Shown here one piece after another: positions 22,865 through 30,312 of a stretch of DNA of 64,000 nt (its first letter is position 1; each line of letters opens with the position of its first letter). The notes below the pieces were generated by a model. That model was not told the DNA's origin and did no database searches. It saw nothing but the letters and a program-made list of their open reading frames with translations. The DNA is from a virus. The stretch is taken from positions 62,001-126,000 of IMG/VR virus record IMGVR_UViG_3300038427_000657; one strand, given 5' to 3'. The position numbers and the translations under genes are program-made.

Positions 22865-23209
22865 TTATTTCTTTTTTCTTTTAAATACAGAATCATCAAG
22901 AAGATATTTTTTCCAATAATAATAACTTCCTTTTGGGTAAAATCCTTTAGTAGTTTTTATAATTTCAGCAATTTTATCAACATTTACAATTTTATGTTGA
23001 CATATAAAATTAACATCATCTAACCATTTTACAATTTCTTTGGTTTCTTTGTATGAGTCAAAAGTGAGTAAATTTTTTGTGATAAGATGACCTGCATAAA
23101 TGCCTTTTGGATTCTTTTTGGTTTTCTTGCCGGTTATGAATGTCTCCCAAATGGGAACACGCCACATAACGAAATTGGAACGCCTACTAACGATGGTATA
23201 TTTTTTCAT
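22865..23209 (-). CDS. hypothetical protein, 114 aa
   Basis: Not recognised. Basic protein with FVMWRVPIWETFITGKKTKKNPKG and a long Lys-rich C-terminus. First gene of the unit with the CysC-like kinase; eight bases lie between the -10 box and ATG. Confidence 0.63.
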   Translation of the reverse strand: MKKYTIVSRRSNFVMWRVPIWETFITGKKTKKNPKGIYAGHLITKNLLTFDSYKETKEIVKWLDDVNFICQHKIVNVDKIAEIIKTTKGFYPKGSYYYWKKYLLDDSVFKRKKK

Positions 23210-23217
23210 TATAGGGC

Positions 23218-23246
23218 ACTATATCACTTTTTCTATATACTGTCAA
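23218..23246 (-). promoter_or_regulatory. promoter for the 23209-21622 unit
   Basis: -35 TTGACA, 17-bp spacer, extended -10 TGATATAGT on the minus strand. Confidence 0.78.
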
Positions 23247-23263
23247 GCCTTATAAAATAAGGC
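23247..23263. promoter_or_regulatory. palindrome between divergent genes
   Basis: Perfect inverted repeat GCCTTAT-AAA-ATAAGGC lying against the -35 box of the minus-strand promoter and about 35 bases ahead of the plus-strand 230-aa gene. Could be an operator or a short hairpin; unproven. Confidence 0.4.
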
Positions 23264-23297
23264 GTTTTCCGAAATATCTATGTATATATGATTAATT

Positions 23298-23990
23298 ATG
23301 GAAAACTATTCATTGGTAAGAATTCTTCAAAATGACCCAGATTTTGCTAGAGCATTGGCTAAAAAGAAAGAGGCGGTCAAGAAGGATAAACAAAACCTTT
23401 TAGATGCAGCAAAATTATACACAAAAAAATATCAAACAGAAATTCTTGAAGGAACTAAGCAACGTCAAAAATTACTTACAGATGGGAAAAAGAGGGGATT
23501 AACCGAAGAAGAAGTTTTCCAAGGTAATACTACTTTTTATCCTACAATTTACACACCTATTCTTAATTTCTTGTATTTTATGTTAAGAGAGGAAGAGATA
23601 AAGCAGACTACTAAAACCGCTGAAGAAGTGCTTAAAGACTATCTTGAAGAATTCGGATTTGAGATTAGCGATGAAACCAAATTGTATATCAAAGGAATAC
23701 TACATTCATTAGCAATAGAACAAAAACTTGATGAATTGGGTGATAGTGTATCTTTTGAGGATGTTATTACTGATGATGTTACTATTGAACCAGAAGAAAT
23801 CGGTAAATTTATTTATGGTTCTTTGACTACCGATGAATTTAAAAAGATTAAAAAATTGAAAGCCCTATCACGAAGCGGTAACGAAAAAGAAGCTTTTCTT
23901 GCATATCGTAAAGCTTTAGCATTGTGTAAAAAATATAATCTGGAATTTGACAAGATACCTTGTGATGTTAAACAAAATCTGGAACAATAA
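23298..23990 (+). CDS. hypothetical protein, 230 aa
   Basis: Not recognised. Helical, Lys/Glu-rich throughout: KKKEAVKKDKQNLLDAAKLY at the N-terminus and a C-terminal half with KIKKLKALSRSGNEKEAFLAYRKA. No membrane segment or catalytic motif. An isolated plus-strand gene, convergent with and overlapping the SLOG gene by 23 bases. No convincing promoter sequence was seen ahead of it. Confidence 0.68.
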   Translation: MENYSLVRILQNDPDFARALAKKKEAVKKDKQNLLDAAKLYTKKYQTEILEGTKQRQKLLTDGKKRGLTEEEVFQGNTTFYPTIYTPILNFLYFMLREEEIKQTTKTAEEVLKDYLEEFGFEISDETKLYIKGILHSLAIEQKLDELGDSVSFEDVITDDVTIEPEEIGKFIYGSLTTDEFKKIKKLKALSRSGNEKEAFLAYRKALALCKKYNLEFDKIPCDVKQNLEQ

Positions 23991-24315
23991 TTACAGGTTT
24001 GTTCATCGTGTAAGCGTGTTCAATGCTGTTTTTAGTTCCATGCGAGACGCAGTCCCAAAATGCAATAACCATATCTGAAGCAGCAATTATATCTTTGTTT
24101 CTAACAAAACCAGCAGCTTTTCCATACTTTTTCCAATTAGGTTTAAAAATTTGGGTGGGAATCCCTTCATCCTTAGCATATTTTTCAGCAAGAGAATCCG
24201 CACCCTTAGCACCACCAGAAATAATTAGACTTATGTTTGGATACAAGTTGTCCAATGATTTCTTTAATAAATCATAATCATTAAATGTTCGTGAACCAAC
24301 TACAGCAATTTTCAT
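23968..24315 (-). CDS. SLOG-family (YspA/DUF2493-like) protein, 115 aa
   Basis: Rossmann-like fold with VVGSRTFNDYDLLKKSLDNL at the start, the glycine loop IISGGAKGADSLAEKYA and AASDMVIAFWD plus SIEHAYTMNKPVIIV at the end. SLOG proteins bind nucleotides or nucleotide-derived ligands; members include DprA, LOG and sensors in NAD-consuming defence systems. The family assignment is good, the ligand unknown. Confidence 0.8.
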   Translation of the reverse strand: MKIAVVGSRTFNDYDLLKKSLDNLYPNISLIISGGAKGADSLAEKYAKDEGIPTQIFKPNWKKYGKAAGFVRNKDIIAASDMVIAFWDCVSHGTKNSIEHAYTMNKPVIIVPDFV

Positions 24316-24500
24316 GCTCTGTTTTTTCTTGTTTCACCCGTCATTCCACATACTTCACATATTTGCTGTTGGTAATGTTTTTTAGGTGTAGTTTTCCATT
24401 GGAATTTATGTCCAATGATAGCACATAAAAGTTTGTAGTATCCTTCTGTTATAATTTCAGTTGGAGGAGCTTCAACATTTTTGTCAGGTTTAATTTTCAT
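24312..24500 (-). CDS. small zinc-knuckle protein, 62 aa
   Basis: Ends with QQQICEVCGMTGETRKNR, a single CxxC that could pair with Cys/His earlier (LCAIIGHKFQW). Overlaps the SLOG gene by ATGA. Function unknown. Confidence 0.58.
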   Translation of the reverse strand: MKIKPDKNVEAPPTEIITEGYYKLLCAIIGHKFQWKTTPKKHYQQQICEVCGMTGETRKNRA

Positions 24501-24648
24501 AGTAATTTTTAATTTCTTTAAAGATAGTCAACATATACTGAATGTATTTTAATCGTTCATAGTAATCCAAACAAAAAAGTCTTTCAGCATAAAATCTTTT
24601 TTGAGGAAATTTTAACTTTCTAAATTTTTCTGTTATAAGCGAATTCAT
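24490..24648 (-). CDS. hypothetical basic protein, 52 aa
   Basis: Short ORF starting MNSLITEKFRKLKF, Tyr/Lys-rich and helical. It overlaps the upstream gene by ATGA and the downstream one by 11 bases, so it fits the operon precisely. Not recognised. Confidence 0.55.
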   Translation of the reverse strand: MNSLITEKFRKLKFPQKRFYAERLFCLDYYERLKYIQYMLTIFKEIKNYYEN

Positions 24649-25208
24649 CTTATTATTATTTCTTTAAATTTTTCTGCTTCTGCATCTGTTAGGTCTGCAC
24701 GTCCATCACACCATTTTCCACAACCGCCCTTCTCTTTACTACAAAATGAGCCAATATGACAACCATCCATTTCAACACCACAGATAGGGCAGTGTATTCC
24801 ATCGTCTTTTACCCAGTAGGATTTAGTTGGTTCTTTGGGGAATATTACTTCGTAGTTCACATTTAGTTCTGATTTTGTCAATACATCTGCCCATAGTTTA
24901 TGGTGAACATAAATCTCATAATCGGTAGATTTTTTATTCCCTTTACTCTTTGCTAACCAATAACTTGCATCTTCAAGATGTTCGCAAAGAGCATAGTTAA
25001 CTAAATTCTCAAAGACTGTTTTATAAACTTCATCATTTTCATTAAATGGAAATTCAAATTCCAATGTTACATTGACTTTTATATTTTTCATATGAATTAT
25101 TGTGGGGTCTTTTAATGTTTGAAAAAATGGTCGGTTTCCTTTTTTAAGTTCTTCTCTTAATTGTTCAGGAGAAGAATTATCCAAAAAATCTTTAAGCATT
25201 TTTCGCAT
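24645..25208 (-). CDS. hypothetical protein with C-terminal zinc ribbon, about 187 aa
   Basis: The N-terminal 120 residues are alpha/beta and not recognised. The C-terminal part has CPICGVEMDGCHIGSFC and GGCGKWCDGRADL, enough cysteines for one or two zinc sites. The ATG at 25208 (in TAACATG directly after the ligase stop) is preferred over an earlier start that would overlap the ligase gene by 35 bases. Confidence 0.65.
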   Translation of the reverse strand: MRKMLKDFLDNSSPEQLREELKKGNRPFFQTLKDPTIIHMKNIKVNVTLEFEFPFNENDEVYKTVFENLVNYALCEHLEDASYWLAKSKGNKKSTDYEIYVHHKLWADVLTKSELNVNYEVIFPKEPTKSYWVKDDGIHCPICGVEMDGCHIGSFCSKEKGGCGKWCDGRADLTDAEAEKFKEIIIR

Positions 25209-25209
25209 G

Positions 25210-25863
25210 TTATTCACCATACTTTTTTGCTTCTTCTTCACCAAATTTACCTTTAAGTAAATCTAAATACTTCCGTGTTTTGATTTTTGCCATCCAAATA
25301 TTACCGCGATGAGCACCGGTTCGTTCTGTTCCTTTACAAACGACGCCCTCAAATATTTTACGTTTACTAAATGTATCATATTTACCGTCACGAATATCGT
25401 AAATAAGTTGGTCGCTTAAATTGCCTTCATACATTATCGTTGGAATTTCAACTTTGACTTTGGCTGTAAGTCTGACAAATTCTTGAGGTAATAGAAATTT
25501 TCGGTTTTTATGACCAATCATTAAATCAAAGAGTATCAAATCTTTCGGGTCATCTTTTTCGTGATAACCAGCAAATGAATTATCCCCAAAGAATTCAAGG
25601 AAAGCAATTACTTCACGTTCATGAGGCCACATTTCTTCAATAAGGTCAATCAACTTGTCTTGATATTTGTTGTAAAAAATATCTACAGCTTCTCCTAAAA
25701 ATGGATGGCCTTTATCGAATAATTGGGTGCGACTACCGAAAAGACAGAACCCTTTTTTATTAGTATATTTTACTCTGATATTAGAACCGTCATATTTCTC
25801 AAAAGCAACACACGGAGCGTGCGGTGCTCTTGCTGATGGTAAGATGGTTGGATATTCTATCAC
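25210..25863 (-). CDS. RNA ligase family protein, 217 aa
   Basis: Compact ligase core with motif I FEKYDGSNIRV (Lys23 as AMP acceptor), LEFFGDNSFAGYH (motif III area), FEGVVCKG (IV) and WMAKIKTRKYL (V). There is no extra C-terminal domain, so it is a minimal nucleotidyltransferase. Starts with GTG. Third ligase in the window, and distinct from the Rnl1-like and Rnl2-like proteins in length and spacing of motifs. Confidence 0.82.
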   Translation of the reverse strand: MIEYPTILPSARAPHAPCVAFEKYDGSNIRVKYTNKKGFCLFGSRTQLFDKGHPFLGEAVDIFYNKYQDKLIDLIEEMWPHEREVIAFLEFFGDNSFAGYHEKDDPKDLILFDLMIGHKNRKFLLPQEFVRLTAKVKVEIPTIMYEGNLSDQLIYDIRDGKYDTFSKRKIFEGVVCKGTERTGAHRGNIWMAKIKTRKYLDLLKGKFGEEEAKKYGE

Positions 25864-25865
25864 AA

Positions 25866-26105
25866 TTATTTAATTTTTGTACATCTAGCTGATGGAAAAA
25901 GTTTCTTAGGATTGGTTTTTGTGCTTTTAGCTGCCCATCCACAATTATGATTTAATAAATTATTACAGCAACAATCGTTGGTTTCTCCTTTTAAATGAGG
26001 AACAGCATCAGAACAGAATGTGCGGGAATTGGGACCAGCAAATAAAATTTGAAAAATACAATATCCATTTTTTGCTGCGTTACAAATGTATTTTGTATTA
26101 TTCAT
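25866..26105 (-). CDS. Cys-rich small protein, 79 aa
   Basis: Ten cysteines spread along the length (CNAAKNGYC, FCSDAVPH, DCCCNNLLNHNCGW, RCTKI), arranged unlike a standard zinc ribbon. Possibly a multi-metal or disulfide-stabilised protein. Not recognised. Confidence 0.58.
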   Translation of the reverse strand: MNNTKYICNAAKNGYCIFQILFAGPNSRTFCSDAVPHLKGETNDCCCNNLLNHNCGWAAKSTKTNPKKLFPSARCTKIK

Positions 26106-26129
26106 GTTTTATTAAATCCATTTTATAGT

Positions 26130-26423
26130 CTATAGTCCAAAATGTTTTGTTACCAACCTTTTTCTCTTTTTCAATCCATATCTGGCTATTATCACCGTTA
26201 GTTTTGCTATATGAAATGTTGATGGATATTGAGACAGTCTAAAATTAGTGTAAGGAGAATAGAACCAATTTTGGCTATACCAACTATTCCACGAAGTATT
26301 GTTGTCTTCAAGAATGGATTGATATTCAAAAAAATCTTGCACGCCATTCAAAAACCATATAGCTGTTATTGAAACAATTAAAATGACGATACAGTATAAT
26401 GATATGATTTTTATATTTTCCAT
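26130..26423 (-). CDS. membrane-anchored protein, 97 aa
   Basis: N-terminal membrane segment IISLYCIVILIVSITAIWFL, then a Trp/Tyr-rich soluble region and a basic C-terminus (KKRKRLVTKHF). Not recognised. Next to a second small membrane protein. Confidence 0.58.
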   Translation of the reverse strand: MENIKIISLYCIVILIVSITAIWFLNGVQDFFEYQSILEDNNTSWNSWYSQNWFYSPYTNFRLSQYPSTFHIAKLTVIIARYGLKKRKRLVTKHFGL

Positions 26424-26432
26424 ATTCGTGAA

Positions 26433-26570
26433 TTAATCAATAGAAAAAAAGAAACGTTTGATTTTATATCCCATATACCAAATCAATGCTGCTACAATAC
26501 CTATAAACCAATGACCTGTTATCATTAGTAATAGGAAAACAATAAGATAACCTATATTCCATAATTTCAT
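26433..26570 (-). CDS. small membrane protein, 45 aa
   Basis: Two hydrophobic stretches: IGYLIVFLLLMITGHWFIGI and VAALIWYMGY, then a basic end KIKRFFFSID. Starts in an ATGA overlap with the SPOUT methyltransferase stop, which supports it as a real gene. Confidence 0.55.
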   Translation of the reverse strand: MKLWNIGYLIVFLLLMITGHWFIGIVAALIWYMGYKIKRFFFSID

Positions 26571-27178
26571 ATAAATGCTACTCCATTTCTATAACCAGCT
26601 TCTCTCCAAACGTCTTGGTTTGATTGTTCATCATCGCCAATGAATCCACGTTGTTCATTAAGTTCAGGTTTTTCGCCTGTTTGCATCCAGTGTTTAAACA
26701 TTCTGTCATAGAGAACTAAATAAACTGCTGCTGCCAGATTTGTGCAATGTTTTGTTGGTATGCTTACAAATCTATGACAAAATCTTCGAGTTACTTGGTC
26801 TATTGAGCCATCTTCTGGCCCAAAGACATAAATCGCTTTAGGAGGATGAATAAAGTCACATAGACATTCAGACCCCGGCAATAGTTCAATCGCAATTGGC
26901 GTAACTCCTTCACCCTTAAAATGTTCAAATGGATAATCAAACTGGCGAAGTTCAACATCCTTATAACCTTTCAACCGTTCTTCACGGGGGAGACGTTGCC
27001 CATCATCCAACCTAACACGGTTTCCTGTCCACCAAAGTTGTTTTGCTCCGAAGCACGAAGCTGCTCTAAGTACCGCACCAACGTTAGCAGAATACTTGGG
27101 ATTAACCAAAACAACCGCTGGGTACTGACCCAGCGGTTTTGCGTTTTTCCCGTAGATTTCAGGTTTTATTTGGGTCAC
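26567..27178 (-). CDS. TrmH/SpoU-type (SPOUT) RNA methyltransferase, 203 aa
   Basis: SPOUT-fold 2'-O-methyltransferase with all three family motifs: motif 1 NPKYSANVGAVLRAA, motif 2 YVFGPEDGSI and motif 3 IPTKHCTNLAAAVYLVLYDR. These build the trefoil-knot SAM site. The likely substrate is a tRNA or rRNA ribose; the closest bacterial analogues are TrmJ/TrmH/TrmL. It is unusual cargo for a phage. The start appears to be GTG. A perfect 9-bp palindrome lies in its first codons. Confidence 0.83.
   Translation of the reverse strand: MTQIKPEIYGKNAKPLGQYPAVVLVNPKYSANVGAVLRAASCFGAKQLWWTGNRVRLDDGQRLPREERLKGYKDVELRQFDYPFEHFKGEGVTPIAIELLPGSECLCDFIHPPKAIYVFGPEDGSIDQVTRRFCHRFVSIPTKHCTNLAAAVYLVLYDRMFKHWMQTGEKPELNEQRGFIGDDEQSNQDVWREAGYRNGVAFI
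27115..27136. other. perfect 9-bp hairpin within the SPOUT gene start
   Basis: CCGCTGGGT-ACTG-ACCCAGCGG with a four-base loop. On the plus strand it is followed by TTTTGCGTTTTT like a terminator, although no plus-strand gene reads into it; on the minus strand it forms in the early coding region of the methyltransferase mRNA. Confidence 0.55.
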
Positions 27179-27195
27179 GGTTGAATTACTTTTGT

Positions 27196-27759
27196 TTAGA
27201 ACGTTATACCGATACCAAATCTATATGGGATTTGAGAATTATCAACTCCCCGACTCAGCACATCATAACTTGCTCCAATATAGATAAAGGCATTGGCACC
27301 GACATAATATTCAAAGGAAGCTTCCGGACCTGTATGCCAAGCCGAAGTATCCGAATCATACGATAATCCAGCATACCATCCAGTGTTGAGCCACAAATCC
27401 TTGTAAATATCCCATGCATATTCAGGATAAATATCTGTTTCACCAGCAACAGAAGGTTGCCAAGACAAAACTTGCTCCACTCCAAACCAGACATTGGGAT
27501 ACTTCTTAATAGGGTCTGTAGAAAAGGTAGTATCCAAGCCAAATTGAGTTTGACTTGTCGTAGGATTAACGAATCCACCACCACCAATAGTAAGTTCGTA
27601 AGACTCTTTCGGAGTAGCATCATCCTTCATGCTCAAAGAGTTGGTGTTGAGTTTTGGAGTAGTAGTGGCGTCATTGGTGCTCACAGGATTTGTTTGAGCA
27701 GCGTTGAGGCCAATAATAGCCAATGTAAGAACTGCGAATGTAACAATTGTTTGTTTCAT
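27196..27759 (-). CDS. secreted protein, possible outer-membrane beta-barrel, 187 aa
   Basis: Signal peptide of about 20 residues (MKQTIVTFAVLTLAIIGLNAAQ), a Thr/Asn/Ser-rich linker, then alternating-hydrophobicity strands with aromatic residues, ending in YRFGIGITF with a terminal Phe. That pattern fits a small outer-membrane barrel. Long A/C-rich leader with no Shine-Dalgarno (AACAAAC repeats). Visibly GC-richer than the neighbours. Confidence 0.68.
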   Translation of the reverse strand: MKQTIVTFAVLTLAIIGLNAAQTNPVSTNDATTTPKLNTNSLSMKDDATPKESYELTIGGGGFVNPTTSQTQFGLDTTFSTDPIKKYPNVWFGVEQVLSWQPSVAGETDIYPEYAWDIYKDLWLNTGWYAGLSYDSDTSAWHTGPEASFEYYVGANAFIYIGASYDVLSRGVDNSQIPYRFGIGITF

Positions 27760-27821
27760 ATATTTAGTTTGTTGTATTAACTATTTGTTGTATTGTTTGT
27801 TGTTTTGATTGATTATTGTTA

Positions 27822-28904
27822 TTAGTCAGAATTCATAGGAATTACCGAGGCGAAGATAATCACTTTACCGAGAACCATGACTTCCTGTTTGGTAATGTTA
27901 TTACCATTCAAGTCAATCGTCACAGCCGATGCCAACGTATCACCATTTGCATTCATTGTGTCTTTATATTTCATCGTGCCACTCAAGCCGGGCACCGTAG
28001 CATCACTTGAGAAGAACGCTGATTCGTCAGTTGGAGCGGCAAAGGCGCTTGAAGCGTCAGGTGCCGGTTCATTAACACGAACATCGAATTCATATTGGCC
28101 AAGACCGTTGCTCTTGCGGTTTGGGTCTTCAACCCAACGAATTGTGCCGGTAACACGGTCAACTTTCACGATACCACCTTCGGCATACTGAACGGTGAAG
28201 TTGTTGAAGAACCAACAATTTTTGTCATAATCATAATACATTTGACCATTGACAGTTACGGGTTGATAAATTTGAACTGGTCCTTCGGCGATGACCACTT
28301 GGCGGAAGTCCATCTTGTCATAACGCTTTAATGCGACGGTCATAGGTTTACCATTCACAAGACGACTGATGTTGACTGTTTCACGAATGGTATCAGTCCA
28401 ATTTGAGGGACGAACAAGCGGCTTACCCGCGGCTTGCCCACTGAATTTACTTGTAAAACCACCAGCGTTACCCATCGGCAGAATGTCAACCACAAGAGAA
28501 CTTTTGTCGTAGTTATACACACCATCGGATGAAATCGGCACCATACCATACATGCGGCCAATATTTTTCGTCTGTGCTGGATTCTTTGGATTCACAACGT
28601 CACAAGCAACGTCATACTTCAACGAACGGGGTTGAGTGATGGCCTTGCTGAACATACCCTCAATAATCTGCGGGCGGTCAGTCATTTTGCCGTGGAATAC
28701 GGCGCTGTTTGCGACGTTGATATTAATATCATAAACGTCTTGGATGCCCTTCGTTCCCGGCGGATTCTGATGGGTGTTGAAGGTAATATTCATCGTTCCT
28801 TTGATGAACGAGGCGGCTGCTGCGGGTGTGTTGGTTTGAGCGGAGGCGCCTACACCAATGAACGTCAGGGCCATTACTGCGAGTGCTATTAGGTTCTTTT
28901 TCAT
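27822..28904 (-). CDS. secreted protein, 360 aa
   Basis: Signal peptide MKKNLIALAVMALTFIGVGASAQ; the start at 28904 is chosen because it begins a classic signal peptide, whereas the longer reading frame adds a non-homologous 37 residues. The mature part is beta-rich and uniform, with no catalytic motif. The leader upstream consists of A/C-rich AACA-type repeats. GC content is well above the window average. Not recognised. Confidence 0.72.
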   Translation of the reverse strand: MKKNLIALAVMALTFIGVGASAQTNTPAAAASFIKGTMNITFNTHQNPPGTKGIQDVYDININVANSAVFHGKMTDRPQIIEGMFSKAITQPRSLKYDVACDVVNPKNPAQTKNIGRMYGMVPISSDGVYNYDKSSLVVDILPMGNAGGFTSKFSGQAAGKPLVRPSNWTDTIRETVNISRLVNGKPMTVALKRYDKMDFRQVVIAEGPVQIYQPVTVNGQMYYDYDKNCWFFNNFTVQYAEGGIVKVDRVTGTIRWVEDPNRKSNGLGQYEFDVRVNEPAPDASSAFAAPTDESAFFSSDATVPGLSGTMKYKDTMNANGDTLASAVTIDLNGNNITKQEVMVLGKVIIFASVIPMNSD

Positions 28905-28959
28905 TTGTTTTTGTTTGTTTGTTTGTTTGTTATTTGTTTTGTTAATTGTTTGTTGATGA

Positions 28960-29109
28960 TTATTGCTGTTGAGTAGTATCAGTGGTAGTAGTGTCAACAG
29001 GATTACCATTTTCATCTGTCGCCGGTTGGGCGGTTGAACATCCCTTGAGGGCGAGTGCTACGATGATAATCAGTAACACGATGACTGATGCGATAATTTT
29101 GAATTTCAT
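28960..29109 (-). CDS. small lipoprotein, 49 aa
   Basis: Short ORF: MKFKIIASVIVLLIIIVALA, then LKGC as lipobox (Cys24) and a Thr/Asp/Gln-rich tail ending TTQQQ. The Lys before Gly is unusual for a lipobox. It lies between the two larger secreted/membrane genes and shares their A/C-rich leader style. Confidence 0.62.
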   Translation of the reverse strand: MKFKIIASVIVLLIIIVALALKGCSTAQPATDENGNPVDTTTTDTTQQQ

Positions 29110-29152
29110 AGTTTTGTTTGGTTTTAGTTGTTAATTGTTTTGTTAATTATTA

Positions 29153-29995
29153 TTAGTAACTTCTGCGACTGCGAGCAGATGATTTCACTGGCACAGGCAC
29201 AGGTTCCGCCTCGATGACATTATCGGAGTCAAATCCCAAATCAAGGGCCGGTAGGCTAGGTGCTTTTAGTTGAGCCGGTTGACGAGCTGGAGCAACTTCA
29301 ACGGTTGCCGGAGACTTGTCAGATGCTGAACCATCACCTTGCTCATCCAACAAACTCGTTTCAAGTTCAGCGAAAGCCGTATTCAAACCATCTTGAACGG
29401 TATTGAGAGCGGTATCCTGTAGTAACTTGGATTGAAAATCCTGACCAACATTGGCCAATTTGTTTGCCGCCGCCATGGTTTGGGCAATCTTCCAATCCGA
29501 ACGTTTTTCTTCAATCACTTCGGCGAAGTCAGCAAGATTTTTTTGGGCTTGTTTGTATTTGTTACCCCGTAGGGAAATTAACGCACTCAATTTTTGATAT
29601 TTATCAAGATATTGAGACGGTTTATCCGGATACTTTTCATCATGTTCTTGAATTTGAGCGTGAAGGTCTTGTAAAACGGCATAAGAAGCAGTGATGTTTT
29701 CACGAATCTTAGCCAAAGCATCCATACGGTCTTTATATTGATTTTCCAACATTTCGATTGGATTGGCCGCTGCCGCAGCTTTGAGGGCCTTCAATCGCCA
29801 GTTCGCAAGTGAAATGGCAAACCAAGGGACAATGACATTGACTGTAAATAGAGCAATTATGCCCACAACAATCAAACTGACAAGACCTTGGATGGTCGCA
29901 ATAGCGATAGGCGCGAAGAGGAATCCTGCGATACACAAGCCAACGACTTTGGCGATGTTTTCAATACGTTTATGTTTTTGTTCAATTTCGTTCAT
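29153..29995 (-). CDS. membrane protein with coiled coil, 280 aa
   Basis: Two membrane segments (about residues 15-35 and 36-62), then a long helical coiled-coil region (about 75-190) with heptad-like ALAKIRENITASYAVLQDL, and a disordered Pro/Ala/Ser C-terminus ending RSRRSY. The layout recalls PspA-like proteins but with N-terminal membrane anchors. First gene of the GC-rich secreted cluster, served by the promoter at 30031-30058. Confidence 0.7.
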   Translation of the reverse strand: MNEIEQKHKRIENIAKVVGLCIAGFLFAPIAIATIQGLVSLIVVGIIALFTVNVIVPWFAISLANWRLKALKAAAAANPIEMLENQYKDRMDALAKIRENITASYAVLQDLHAQIQEHDEKYPDKPSQYLDKYQKLSALISLRGNKYKQAQKNLADFAEVIEEKRSDWKIAQTMAAANKLANVGQDFQSKLLQDTALNTVQDGLNTAFAELETSLLDEQGDGSASDKSPATVEVAPARQPAQLKAPSLPALDLGFDSDNVIEAEPVPVPVKSSARSRRSY

Positions 29996-30030
29996 AATTT
30001 TGTTTTTTGTTTTTGTTTAATTGTCTCAAT

Positions 30031-30058
30031 AGTATATCACGTTTTTATAAAGTGTCAA
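30031..30058 (-). promoter_or_regulatory. promoter for the GC-rich secreted cluster
   Basis: -35 TTGACA, 16-bp spacer, extended -10 TGATATACT; leader of about 30 A/C-rich bases to the 29995 ATG. Confidence 0.82.
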
Positions 30059-30070
30059 GCGTTCTCTCTG

Positions 30071-30286
30071 CTAATCATCATAACCAGACCAATGACCTGT
30101 ATAAGTGTAAGTGTATTTTATAGCTTCCGGTTTGCATGAAAATACCAATTTTTTACAATGGGGGCAATAAAAATCCTCAAGAACTTCAGCAGCTAAAATA
30201 AATTCTTTGGTTAGTCCCGTTTCTTTTTTACATTCAGGACAAACTAAACTTGCTGGGCTGTTATCAGTAGTAGTTTCAGGGGGCAT
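30071..30286 (-). CDS. small zinc-ribbon-like protein, 71 aa
   Basis: CPECKKETGLT and YCPHCKKLVFSCK give two CxxC pairs about 26 residues apart, a typical zinc ribbon. Downstream of the ATP-grasp gene by 26 bases. Confidence 0.6.
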   Translation of the reverse strand: MPPETTTDNSPASLVCPECKKETGLTKEFILAAEVLEDFYCPHCKKLVFSCKPEAIKYTYTYTGHWSGYDD

Positions 30287-30312
30287 GATTATTTTAAGTT
30301 ATTGTTTCAGTC

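Noticed and set aside
27115-27140. Plus-strand intrinsic terminator
   Set aside because: The shape fits, but no plus-strand transcription unit ends there and the sequence codes for the start of the SPOUT methyltransferase on the minus strand.
28905-28945. Tandem TTTG/AACA-type repeat as a telomere or replication element
   Set aside because: It lies in the untranslated leader of a secreted-protein gene, and similar A/C-rich leaders precede other genes; a translation leader is the simpler reading.
28904-29015. Extended N-terminus of the 360-aa secreted protein
   Set aside because: The 37 extra residues are Asn/Gln/Lys low complexity from the repeat leader, while the internal ATG starts a proper signal peptide.
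29464-30139. Plus-strand ORFs under the GC-rich cluster
   Set aside because: They mirror the minus-strand genes, have no promoter or ribosome-binding site, and read as shadow frames.
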